Below, piece by piece: positions 16,346-22,890 of a stretch of 23,246 nucleotides of DNA. The notes beneath the pieces are model-generated. The model saw only the letters and a program-made list of their open reading frames with translations. It was not told the origin of the DNA and did not search any database. Position 1 is the first letter of the stretch. Each line of letters begins with the position of its first letter. The stretch comes from Candidatus Wildermuthbacteria bacterium RIFCSPHIGHO2_12_FULL_40_12 (GTDB lineage: Bacteria; Patescibacteriota; Minisyncoccia; Minisyncoccales; 2-12-FULL-40-12): NCBI GenBank assembly GCA_001823315.1, contig MHUC01000035.1, forward strand, positions 1 through 23,246. The letters are read 5' to 3'. Both the position numbers and the translations under genes were made by a program.

Positions 16346-17233
16346 TTAGCCAAAATAAGCCGTAACGGCGGCAGATTCTGGGAATCGCGCTGTATCTTTT
16401 TTTGTTTTCCCGGCCAGTTGTTCTTTTCTGGTAATTTGTAATTGGTAATCCAGGCCGCCTTTTTCTATATTTTTTACAAGTTCCTTCATTCTGGTTTTGT
16501 TTTCAAGCCATTGAAAGGGGATTAAGCCGTCAGCAAAAAGTATGAGCGTTTTTACATTGTTTGTATCTATAGTTTTTTGGAAACACAATTTTATATTTAG
16601 TTGTCCATTCATTATAGGATAAGCTGTTTTGTGGTTCTGGTTTACGCCTTGCATTCTTTCTCCCATTAAAATCGGCGTGAATTTTGCGCGAGCCGCGTTT
16701 CTGTCTCCGTTGCATTCTTGCAATAAATCGCTGAATGCTTTCCTTACGAATTTTGAAGCCGCTAAAACGATATTTGGCGTAAATTCGATTGAACCATTTT
16801 TGTTCTTCCAGAGAGCAATGCAATCTCCACCTTGGATTATTTCAATTTTTTCTTGGCTGATTTTCGCAATGGCAAAAACTAAACCAGCCAAACTGTCGGA
16901 TCGAAAAGGGAATCCTGCTCTTTTTTGGAATTCCTTGATTTGATTATCGGCTTCCTTAACTATGCTTAATAAAGAATCTTTTATGTGGCTTTTTTCAATT
17001 GCTCTGTAAAAGATATTTTTCACTATTTCGCCACTACTTAACTCTCCAAAAAGCACAATGGGGTTGTTCTTGTCGTCGTAGGGCTTACTGAAAGAATCGC
17101 AAACGGCTAAAATCGTAGAATGTCCGTCCTCTTTTACGCAAACTCCATTTTCAAGGTATTTTGAGTCGCCTCGGTCCAGTAGCGTTTCTATCTTTTGTAT
17201 TTTTGATGTCTTTATCATATATCCATAATACAT
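16346..17233 (-). CDS. PP2C-like protein phosphatase homologue (intact)
   Basis: The 295-residue protein carries CDSFSKPYDDKNNP (the D-G motif with Ser in place of Gly), SLAGLVFAIAKI, GGDCIALW (GDSR-like) and LILFADGLIPFQW (SDG-like). The last motif is PESAAVTAYFG, with no DNxT aspartate. A segment FTPILMGER...NQN...YPIMNGQL lies between the GDC and ADG motifs and recurs in both neighbours. It lacks a clear ribosome site; an internal ATG at 17218 is a second possible start. Codon and base composition are closer to the local AT-rich genes than in the copies at 13441 and 14493. Activity and partner are unknown. Confidence 0.75.
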   Translation of the reverse strand: MYYGYMIKTSKIQKIETLLDRGDSKYLENGVCVKEDGHSTILAVCDSFSKPYDDKNNPIVLFGELSSGEIVKNIFYRAIEKSHIKDSLLSIVKEADNQIKEFQKRAGFPFRSDSLAGLVFAIAKISQEKIEIIQGGDCIALWKNKNGSIEFTPNIVLAASKFVRKAFSDLLQECNGDRNAARAKFTPILMGERMQGVNQNHKTAYPIMNGQLNIKLCFQKTIDTNNVKTLILFADGLIPFQWLENKTRMKELVKNIEKGGLDYQLQITRKEQLAGKTKKDTARFPESAAVTAYFG

Positions 17234-17327
17234 AAATTTTTCTTATTTTGGAATTGTACCGGGCTTTTCAATGCCGCTAATTTGCGCTAATATGTACTCA
17301 TATTAACGAATAAACACCTAAACCCTT
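17234..17327 (+). promoter_or_regulatory. divergent intergenic region with candidate promoter and dyad operator
   Basis: TAATATG (17288-17294), 4 bases, CATATTA (17299-17305) form a 7-bp dyad between two divergent genes. TTTTCA (17265-17270) and TAATAT (17288-17293) are 17 bases apart and could be the -35 and -10 for the aminotransferase, with the dyad overlapping the -10. A GCTAAT is repeated just upstream (17276, 17286). Medium-low confidence; no regulator identified. Confidence 0.4.
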
Positions 17328-18464
17328 ATGGCAAAAGAATACAAGATTAATTTTATCAACGCGTCTTATAGGCGTTTTTACGAGATGCATAAAGAGGAAA
17401 TTTTAGGCGCCATTACGAGTTGTCTTGAAAGAGGGGATTTTATTATGAGGGAGGATTTGGATAAGTTCGAGAAGAATCTCGCCGATTACACAGGAGCCAA
17501 ATACGCTGTTGGCGTAAACTCTGGAACAGATGCTTTAATGCTTTCCCACGAGGTATTAGGGATTGGGCAGGGCGACGAAGTAATTTGTGTTTCGCATACT
17601 TTCATAGCTCCGTTTCAGGAAACCGTTCACGTTGGAGCAAAACCTGTCCTAATTGACGTTAAGGAAGACGATTGCGTAATGGATGTTAGCCAGATTGAGC
17701 CAGCGATTACGGAGAAGACCAAAGCTATTTTGCCAGTGCATTTGTCCGGCGCCGTTTGCGACATGAAAGAAATTATGAGGATTGCAGAAGAGCGCAACTT
17801 GAAAGTTATTGAAGACGCTTGCCAGGCACTGGGAAGCCGACAGGACGGCAAGATGGCAGGTACCTTTGGGGATACCGGTTGCTTCAGTTTTATTTCGCCG
17901 AAACTGCTCGGCGCTTATGGCGATGCCGGAGCGATAGTCACCAATAATAAAGAAATCTACGAAAAATTATTGCTCCTTCGTAATCACTGGAACATTACAC
18001 AAAACGCTCTTTTGGGAGTGCAATTGCCGCACCCTGAAGTTATGGATTGGGGACATAATACCAGAATGGATAACATCCAAGCAGCTGTTTTAAATGTAAA
18101 GATAAAATATATTGACTGGATTATTAATAGAAGAAAGGAAATTGCGGAGAAATATCTTGCCGAATTAGAAGGCCTGCCAATCGATTTGCCGAGCAGAAAA
18201 GAAGGGGAAACTTGGCAGGAATTTATCGTTAGACCAAAAGACAGGGAAGCGTTCCGCGATTTTATGCAAGAGGAAGGGGTAGAGTTGCTTATTCGGGACA
18301 CAACGCCCAATCATAAACTCAAAGGATTAGGATTGGAACATTTCAATTTACCAGTTACAGAGAAATTAGCGACGGAACAAGCGCGTCTGCCGATTTATCC
18401 CGAACTTACCAACGAAGAGGTGGATTACGTGATTCAGCGCGTCAAAAAATTCTATTCTGCATAA
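17328..18464 (+). CDS. DegT/DnrJ/EryC1/StrS-family sugar aminotransferase
   Basis: The 378-residue protein is a PLP-dependent nucleotide-sugar aminotransferase. The schiff-base lysine is K192 in CFSFISPKLLGAYGDAG, and GVNSGTDALMLS (phosphate cup), DEVICVSHTF and VIEDACQALGS are the other family blocks. It transfers an amino group from glutamate to a keto-sugar nucleotide, which fits the 2,3-diamino or amidino sugars suggested by the amidotransferase and HisH/HisF genes. Its TAA overlaps the next ATG by one base, so dehydratase and aminotransferase are likely partners. It could be WbpE-, QdtB- or PseC-like; the sequence alone does not decide. Confidence 0.9.
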   Translation: MAKEYKINFINASYRRFYEMHKEEILGAITSCLERGDFIMREDLDKFEKNLADYTGAKYAVGVNSGTDALMLSHEVLGIGQGDEVICVSHTFIAPFQETVHVGAKPVLIDVKEDDCVMDVSQIEPAITEKTKAILPVHLSGAVCDMKEIMRIAEERNLKVIEDACQALGSRQDGKMAGTFGDTGCFSFISPKLLGAYGDAGAIVTNNKEIYEKLLLLRNHWNITQNALLGVQLPHPEVMDWGHNTRMDNIQAAVLNVKIKYIDWIINRRKEIAEKYLAELEGLPIDLPSRKEGETWQEFIVRPKDREAFRDFMQEEGVELLIRDTTPNHKLKGLGLEHFNLPVTEKLATEQARLPIYPELTNEEVDYVIQRVKKFYSA

Positions 18465-20305
18465 TGTTTGATTTTGTAAGGATTATCAGAAAATCTCTTT
18501 TCTTCTTAGCCGATATCGTCGCAATCGGACTTGCTTTTTATCTGGCTTTTTTTCTAAGATTTGAGGGCACCATTCCTGCGGATCAATTCCAGAATATTTT
18601 CAGGGCCGCGATATTGGCTTCATTTATTTATGTTTATTTATTTAATCATTTCAAGCTTTATTCTTTTTCTTGGTCCTACGTCAGCACAGTGGATTTAATG
18701 TCGTTGACCAAGGCAACCACCCTGTCTTTCGTTTTTTTTCTGGCAATCGTCTCGATCATTAGAGATCACTTTGTCTTTTTCTCTTTTCCGCGCTCCACCG
18801 CGTTTATTAGTTTTATTTTAATTTTTATTTTCGCCGGGATAATTCGTTTTGCCAAGAGAATTTATTTGCAATTATTAAATAAGCCGACATTGGAAGGCAA
18901 AGGGAGGACATTGATTGTGGGCATAAGTGATGCCGGAGAACAAATACTAAGGACTATCCTCCATTCAAAAGACAGTCCTTATTTGCCAATAGGCCTCATA
19001 GATGAAGATCACCATAAAAGAGAAGATATTATTCATGGCGTTAAGGTATTGGGCAAGATTGACGATATTCCTCAAGTTGTAAGGAATTACCGGGTAGAAC
19101 AATTAATCATTGCTTTGCCTTCGTCAGATCCAAGGGTGATCAAAAGGGCGGTGGTAAAAGGCAGGGAAGCGGGAATTAAAAAGATTAAATATCTTCCTTT
19201 AATTGAAATGGTTGACGGTTTGACGGTTGGCGATCTTAGAGAAATTCAGGTTCAAGATTTATTGGGACGAGAACAGGTCTTGTTAGACGTTGATTTAATC
19301 CGTAATTTTATCAGCCAGAAAACCGTTTTGATAACCGGAGCCGCGGGTTCCATAGGTTCCGAACTTTGCCATCAGGTAGCTAAATTCAATCCTTCTTTTT
19401 TGATCGCCTTAGACCAAGAAGAAACGGGAATTTTCAACTTGGCGGAAGATTTTACCGATAAATATCCGCACTTGAAAACAATGACCGTTGTGGCTGATAT
19501 TCAAGACGAAGAAAAGGTAGATCGTATTTTCAAAACATTTCGGCCAAATATCGTTTTCCACGCGGCGGCATACAAACACGTTCCAATAATGGAAGAGAAT
19601 CCTGACGAAGCCGTAAAGAACAATATCTTTGGCACAAAAATCATTGCCGACGCCGCGTTAAAATACGAAGCCGACAAATTTGTTTTTGTTTCTACTGACA
19701 AAGCGATCAATCCAACGTCCGTAATGGGCGCAACCAAGAGAATAGGGGAGATGCTTTGCCAATATTGCAACGAAACAGGCAAAACAAAATTTGTTTCTGT
19801 GAGATTTGGAAATGTTTTGGATAGCCGCGGCAGTGTTATTCCTATCTTCAGGGAACAAATAAAAAAGAGGGAAGCGGTTACGATTACCCATCCGGAGATG
19901 AGAAGATATTTTATGGTTAATTCGGAAGCGTGTTCTTTGGTGATGCAGGCAGGTGCAATGGGGCAGGGAGGAGAAGTATTCGTTTTAGACATGGGAAAAC
20001 CGATTAGGATTTTAGAGTTAGCAAAAGAGATGATTCGTCTTTCGGGGTTGGAACCGGATAAAGACATACCTATTGTGTTTACTCGTCCTCGGCCAGGAGA
20101 AAAATTGTTTGAAGAGATTCTTAACGCCGAGGAAGGATCGGTCGCCACGCGCCATCAGAAGATTTTTATCGCTAAACTTTCTCCGATTAATAGAAACCAG
20201 CTGGATACAAGCTTAAAAACGTTAAGGGAGTTATTAGATTCGTCAGATAAAGAAAAAATACAAAAGGCATTGCAGTCCATTGTGCCAAGCTATAAAGCAG
20301 GATAA
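18464..20305 (+). CDS. CapD/WbpM/PglF-like NDP-sugar epimerase/dehydratase, membrane-anchored
   Basis: The 613-residue protein has four N-terminal hydrophobic spans (to about residue 125), a CoA-binding-like domain (LIVGISDAGEQILRTIL), then an SDR catalytic domain: VLITGAAGSIGSELC (NAD loop, about 290-302), VFHAAAYKHVPIMEENP, and STDKAINPTSVMGATKR (409-425), where D/K and M replace the ordinary YxxxK, as in 4,6-dehydratases WbpM and PglF. It converts a UDP-HexNAc to the 4-keto-6-deoxy sugar at the membrane. The product would feed the DegT aminotransferase just upstream. A promoter with perfect -35 starts 5 bases after its stop. Confidence 0.92.
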   Translation: MFDFVRIIRKSLFFLADIVAIGLAFYLAFFLRFEGTIPADQFQNIFRAAILASFIYVYLFNHFKLYSFSWSYVSTVDLMSLTKATTLSFVFFLAIVSIIRDHFVFFSFPRSTAFISFILIFIFAGIIRFAKRIYLQLLNKPTLEGKGRTLIVGISDAGEQILRTILHSKDSPYLPIGLIDEDHHKREDIIHGVKVLGKIDDIPQVVRNYRVEQLIIALPSSDPRVIKRAVVKGREAGIKKIKYLPLIEMVDGLTVGDLREIQVQDLLGREQVLLDVDLIRNFISQKTVLITGAAGSIGSELCHQVAKFNPSFLIALDQEETGIFNLAEDFTDKYPHLKTMTVVADIQDEEKVDRIFKTFRPNIVFHAAAYKHVPIMEENPDEAVKNNIFGTKIIADAALKYEADKFVFVSTDKAINPTSVMGATKRIGEMLCQYCNETGKTKFVSVRFGNVLDSRGSVIPIFREQIKKREAVTITHPEMRRYFMVNSEACSLVMQAGAMGQGGEVFVLDMGKPIRILELAKEMIRLSGLEPDKDIPIVFTRPRPGEKLFEEILNAEEGSVATRHQKIFIAKLSPINRNQLDTSLKTLRELLDSSDKEKIQKALQSIVPSYKAG

Positions 20306-20309
20306 ACTA

Positions 20310-20338
20310 TTGACAAAATTATTACAATTTGCTAAGAT
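20310..20338 (+). promoter_or_regulatory. sigma-70-type promoter for a small RNA
   Basis: TTGACA (20310-20315), 17-base spacer, TAAGAT (20333-20338). Transcription would begin near 20345 and, with a terminator at 20393-20425, produce a short RNA. Confidence 0.75.
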
Positions 20339-20344
20339 CAAGAT

Positions 20345-20425
20345 AGTGGGTGCATCCCAAGAGAAATCAAGGGGCTCCATCTAAGTCGGCAGAATGCCTT
20401 GCGAAAGCAAGGCATTTTGCTTTTT
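20345..20425 (+). ncRNA. candidate orphan small RNA (about 80 nt)
   Basis: A promoter (20310-20338) and an intrinsic terminator (20393-20425) bracket about 80 bases without an ORF. It contains a TGGG/CCCA hairpin (20347-20358), and an AGAT/ATCT pairing (20341/20382) would need a TSS a few bases further upstream. I cannot match it to a known RNA family: it lacks the tmRNA, SRP and RNase P signatures I know. It may instead be a terminated leader of murB. Function unknown. Confidence 0.5.
20393..20425 (+). terminator. intrinsic terminator of the small RNA
   Basis: AATGCCTTGC, loop GAAA, GCAAGGCATT is a perfect 10-bp stem with a stable tetraloop, followed by a T-rich tail (TTGCTTTTT). Confidence 0.88.
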
Positions 20426-20451
20426 AGGAGTTTTTTTATATAATTACGATT

Positions 20452-20514
20452 GGACGTGGGCAGCACTCACTAAAGACTTAGAATAGGAGTACACTCTCCC
20501 GTCCATCCGGATGG
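20452..20514 (+). promoter_or_regulatory. structured leader covering the murB start codon
   Basis: Nested pairings are GGACG (20452-20456)/CGTCC (20500-20504), ACTC (20465-20468)/GAGT (20487-20490), and CTAA/TTAG (20470-20481). The palindrome CCATCCGGATGG (20503-20514) spans the ATG at 20511 and overlaps the GTCC arm of the first stem, so the two structures exclude each other. No Shine-Dalgarno sequence is close to the ATG. This could be a translational switch; it matches no family I recognise. Confidence 0.35.
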
Positions 20515-21482
20515 CAAAATCAGCGCAGAAGAAAAAAAAACCAAAAAAAATTGAGAATCTCCTTCCAGAAACACAAAGGAGTGTCTTGTTAAAAAAGCAC
20601 ACCACTTTTAGGGTCGGCGGTTTTGCTGAATATTTTTTTATCGCCAAAAACAGCGACGACTTGGTTAGAGCGGTGATAGCGGCAAGGGAATTGAAAATTC
20701 CTTTTTTTATTTTAGGAGATGGCAGCAACCTCTTGGTATCTGATTCTGGTTTCCAAGGATTGGTTATTAAAGCGCGAAATAATCAATACAAGATTGAGCA
20801 TCAAAAAATCTGCGCCGACAGCGGCGTTGCGGTGTCGGTTTTGGTCAAAGAGTCCGTCAAAAGAGGATTGTCGGGTCTTGAATGGGCCGGAGGATTGCCC
20901 GGTACTTTAGGTGGAGCCATAAGAGGAAATGCCGGAGCTTTCGGCGGTGAAATAAAAGATAACGTTGTAGAAGTTGAGTTTCTGGATAACCGAAATAAAG
21001 TAAGAAAGTTTTCCAATAAAAATTGCGCATTTAGTTATCGGTCTTCAATCTTTAAGAAAAAAAGCTTTATTATTTTATCCGTTATTATCAAATTTCAAAA
21101 AGGAGATAGAAATAAACTTTCAAAAGTTGCGAAATCCCATATTATTTACCGCAGAACAAAGCATCCTTTGAACTATCCTAATGCTGGCAGTATTTTCAAA
21201 AACTGCGATTTTAAAAAAGCTCCAAAAGCAATAAAGAAACGTTTTTTAAGTGTCGTGAAAAAAGACCCTTTTCCTATTATTCCCACCGCCCTTGTCATCT
21301 TGGAAGCCGGTTTATCAGGAAAAAGAGTCGGCAATGCTCAAATTTCAAAAAAACATTCAAATTATATTGTCAATTTGGGCGGAGCTAAGGCCAGCGACGT
21401 TAAAAAACTGATTAAAATTGTAAAAGATACGGTAAAAAATAAATTTAATTTAGTTCTGGAAGAAGAAATCCAAATAATCTGA
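20511..21482 (+). CDS. murB: UDP-N-acetylenolpyruvoylglucosamine reductase
   Basis: The 323-residue protein has the MurB blocks: TTFRVGGFAEYF, LGDGSNLLVSD (FAD binding), GLPGTLGGAIRGNAGAFGGE, FSYRSSIFK, PNAGSIFKN (the serine that donates a proton), and an N-terminal lysine-rich tail. It uses NADPH and FAD to reduce UDP-GlcNAc-enolpyruvate to UDP-MurNAc in cytoplasmic peptidoglycan synthesis. The C-terminal glutamate of the catalytic set is within LVLEEEIQII. The residues before about 24 are non-family, so the ATG start is uncertain. The leader is discussed above. Confidence 0.95.
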   Translation: MAKSAQKKKKPKKIENLLPETQRSVLLKKHTTFRVGGFAEYFFIAKNSDDLVRAVIAARELKIPFFILGDGSNLLVSDSGFQGLVIKARNNQYKIEHQKICADSGVAVSVLVKESVKRGLSGLEWAGGLPGTLGGAIRGNAGAFGGEIKDNVVEVEFLDNRNKVRKFSNKNCAFSYRSSIFKKKSFIILSVIIKFQKGDRNKLSKVAKSHIIYRRTKHPLNYPNAGSIFKNCDFKKAPKAIKKRFLSVVKKDPFPIIPTALVILEAGLSGKRVGNAQISKKHSNYIVNLGGAKASDVKKLIKIVKDTVKNKFNLVLEEEIQII

Positions 21483-21522
21483 AAATTTTTTAATAAAATC
21501 CTGTTTTTTTAGTTTTCCACAC

Positions 21523-21570
21523 TTGACAAACTTTCTTGAAGTGAAAAAATGAAATAATCTAAGTGTTTCA
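21523..21570 (+). promoter_or_regulatory. weak promoter candidate for the pseudoknot/polylysine unit
   Basis: TTGACA at 21523-21528 is exact, but no good -10 sits at the normal distance; TAATCT (21555-21560) is 26 bases away. A stretch reading TGAAATAATCT could act as a weak -10. I report it because a strong terminator follows, but the promoter is unproven. Confidence 0.3.
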
Positions 21571-21572
21571 CA

Positions 21573-21590
21573 AATAGTGGTCGACTATTT
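21573..21590 (+). ncRNA. hairpin at the start of the unit
   Basis: AAATAGT (21572-21578) pairs with ACTATTT (21584-21590), with one further C-G pair (21571/21591), around a GGTCG loop. It probably forms the 5' hairpin of a transcript ending at 21787. Confidence 0.45.
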
Positions 21591-21617
21591 GCCAAGACAT
21601 ATCTTAAAAATAATTTG

Positions 21618-21677
21618 CCCAAGTAGGTTTTCTTAGAAGGAAAGAGTTGGAATTGATAAGAGATGCTTGGGTATCAA
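21618..21677 (+). ncRNA. candidate H-type pseudoknot upstream of a polylysine mini-ORF
   Basis: CCCAAG (21618-21623) can pair with CTTGGG (21666-21671), and TTGATA (21653-21658) with TATCAA (21672-21677). The order of strands is that of an H-type pseudoknot. The ATG of the mini-ORF is 6 bases after it. A link between the fold and translation is inference. Confidence 0.4.
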
Positions 21678-21683
21678 CTTGAA

Positions 21684-21713
21684 ATGGCAAAAAAGAAAAA
21701 GAAGAAGAAGTAG
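21684..21713 (+). CDS. candidate mini-ORF encoding MAKKKKKKK
   Basis: ATG GCA, then seven lysine codons (AAA and AAG mixed), then TAG: nine residues. Too short for a normal gene caller. No Shine-Dalgarno sequence. It ends 11 bases before a strong terminator and follows a potential pseudoknot. Possible roles are an attenuator or stalling leader peptide, or chance. Codons shared with the lysine-rich local composition weaken the case. Confidence 0.3.
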   Translation: MAKKKKKKK

Positions 21714-21724
21714 ATTCTTCTCAG

Positions 21725-21787
21725 CCCCGCCCTCTAAGCTCCGTGTTTGTGAAATAAAATACATTGAGCATAGAGGGCGGGGTGTTT
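21725..21787 (+). terminator. strong intrinsic terminator
   Basis: CCCCGCCCTCTA (21725-21736) pairs perfectly with TAGAGGGCGGGG (21771-21782); after an A-A mismatch GCTC/GAGC extends the stem. A TGTTTTTA tail follows. The stem is much GC-richer than its surroundings. Confidence 0.9.
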
Positions 21788-21828
21788 TTATTCCAACAAT
21801 GTTTCCCTTGATTTTTTGATGGGCGTTG

Positions 21829-21942
21829 ACCCCGTTAGAAACCCGCGATGATCGTTGCGCGCGCAGAGAGTCCGAGACGAAGTCGCCTTAGCGGCTTTTG
21901 TCCTGCGATTAACAAATCCTCTGGTAAGGTTTCTAACGGGGT
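21829..21942 (+). repeat. 114-bp inverted-repeat element
   Basis: ACCCCGTTAGAAACC (21829-21843) and GGTTTCTAACGGGGT (21928-21942) are a perfect 15-bp inverted repeat enclosing 84 bases with no gene. GTTGAC occurs in direct orientation at both edges (21825, 21941). Its right end overlaps the first T of the TTGACA for the ribosomal-protein operon. It looks like a small non-autonomous interspersed repeat; I see only one copy in the window. Confidence 0.65.
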
Positions 21943-21970
21943 TGACATAATAATCTGTTTTTGATAGAAA
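21942..21970 (+). promoter_or_regulatory. promoter of the rplJ-rplL operon
   Basis: TTGACA (21942-21947), 17-base spacer, TAGAAA (21965-21970) with an extended TG at 21962-21963. The start site would be near 21977, just before the L10-type leader. The -35 is supplied by the repeat element. Confidence 0.65.
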
Positions 21971-21987
21971 GTAAATATCCGTAGAAC

Positions 21988-22202
21988 GCAGGCAAACCAC
22001 CGATAAACGCTAATTCTTACCAATATTCAATAGTATTTATTCGCGATGATTAGCAACTTTCGTAAGTGTAAATTGGTGGAGACATAAGACCTGCCGAGGA
22101 TGGCTTTAAAAGCTGTTTTTGACTCTTCGACTCGCTTAGAGTCAACCCTGAGACAGGGTTTTGAAGGGTGAACATCTGCGGAAAGCAGATTTTTTCTTTT
22201 TC
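21988..22202 (+). promoter_or_regulatory. L10-type ribosomal-protein leader with attenuator
   Basis: GCAGG (21988-21992)/CCTGC (22090-22094) encloses CCACC (21997-22001)/GGTGG (22075-22079), separated by an asymmetric internal loop (AAA versus AGACATAAGA), like the L10 kink-turn site. GCTAAT/ATTAGC and CTTAC/GTAAG are possible alternatives inside. Two hairpins follow: TTGACTC/GAGTCAA (22119-22145) and AACCCTG/CAGGGTT (22144-22160). The position directly before rplJ, and a terminator at the end, support an autogenous L10(L12)4 attenuator, as known for rplJ leaders. Confidence 0.65.
22174..22201 (+). terminator. attenuator terminator in the rplJ leader
   Basis: ATCTGC (22174-22179), loop GGAAA, GCAGAT (22185-22190), followed by TTTTTCTTTTT. 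It lies upstream of rplJ, inside the leader. Its T-tract (22191-22202) is exactly complementary to GAAAAAGAAAAA at 22210-22221, so read-through RNA could form a further 12-bp stem. Confidence 0.75.
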
Positions 22203-22313
22203 CCAAAGCGAAAAAGAAAAACAGCGAAATCCTGTCGAAGGCGCGGGTGTAGCGATTAATCTTTTCTAATTTTTATTAGTCGATTATTAGTAAAATTAGC
22301 GTAATTAGTTAAA

Positions 22314-22826
22314 ATGCCAATCACAAAAGATAAAAAAAGGGAAATAATCCAAGAGCTGGGAGAGAAAATAGCGAAACAAAAGATAGTTGTTTTCGCCGAT
22401 TTCACAGGAGTCAAAGTTAAGGAACTTTCCGATTTAAGGAAAAAGATTAAGAAGGAAGAAGGCGAGTTAAAGGTGGTTAAAAAAACCTTAGCCAGAATCG
22501 CTTTTCAAAAATCAGGAATGGAAATAGATACTAAGAAGCTGAAAGGAGAAATAGCTTTTATTTTAGGATATAAAGATCAACTGGGGACAGCTAAGATTCT
22601 TTATCAATTTTCGAAAAGCAATCCGAATTTTAAGATTTTAGGAGGATTTTTAGATGGGGAATTGAGAGGGTCCGATAATATTATTGCGTTGGCTCAACTG
22701 CCAACCAAAGAAGAGTTATTGTCTATGTTAGTTCGTTCGATCGCTTTACCAATGTCGAGTTTTATCAATGTTTTACAAGGAAACATTAAAGGTCTGATAC
22801 AAGTTTTGAAACAAGTCAAAGCTTAA
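22314..22826 (+). CDS. rplJ: 50S ribosomal protein L10
   Basis: The 170-residue protein begins MPITKDKKREIIQELGEKIA and carries the L10 blocks FADFTGVKVKELSDLRKKIK and KVVKKTLARIAF, a hydrophobic IAFILGYKD-like turn, and a C-terminal helix (LQGNIKGLIQVLKQVK) that holds L7/L12 dimers. It forms the ribosome stalk base with L12 and, by analogy, regulates its own leader upstream. No Shine-Dalgarno sequence is visible. The gene is followed by rplL after 64 bases. Confidence 0.96.
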   Translation: MPITKDKKREIIQELGEKIAKQKIVVFADFTGVKVKELSDLRKKIKKEEGELKVVKKTLARIAFQKSGMEIDTKKLKGEIAFILGYKDQLGTAKILYQFSKSNPNFKILGGFLDGELRGSDNIIALAQLPTKEELLSMLVRSIALPMSSFINVLQGNIKGLIQVLKQVKA

Positions 22827-22839
22827 ATTATCAATTATC

Positions 22840-22884
22840 AATTTTCAATTATTAAACTTAATCATTAAAAATTAATTGAAAATT
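22840..22884 (+). repeat. inverted repeat between rplJ and rplL
   Basis: AATTTTCAATTA (22840-22851) and TAATTGAAAATT (22873-22884) form a perfect 12-bp inverted repeat with a 21-base loop. It follows tandem TATCAAT-like units (22829-22841). AT-rich pairing of this kind arises easily, and no T-tail terminator is evident; it could fold in the intergenic RNA and set the rplL:rplJ ratio. Confidence 0.4.
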
Positions 22885-22890
22885 AAAGTT

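Noticed and set aside
4415..21482. UGA recoded to glycine
   Set aside because: TGA is the plausible stop of several genes (hisF, two glycan genes, PIG-L, murB) at the correct length.
21560..21790. tmRNA, because a pseudoknot precedes a short ORF
   Set aside because: There is no 5' GGGG-type start paired to a tRNA-like 3' end, no GTTCRA T-loop and no CCA, and the tag would be polylysine starting at a normal ATG.
21788..22000. Small minus-strand ORFs across the repeat (70 and 62 residues)
   Set aside because: They lie in the inverted repeat and promoter region, contain no domain and have no ribosome site.
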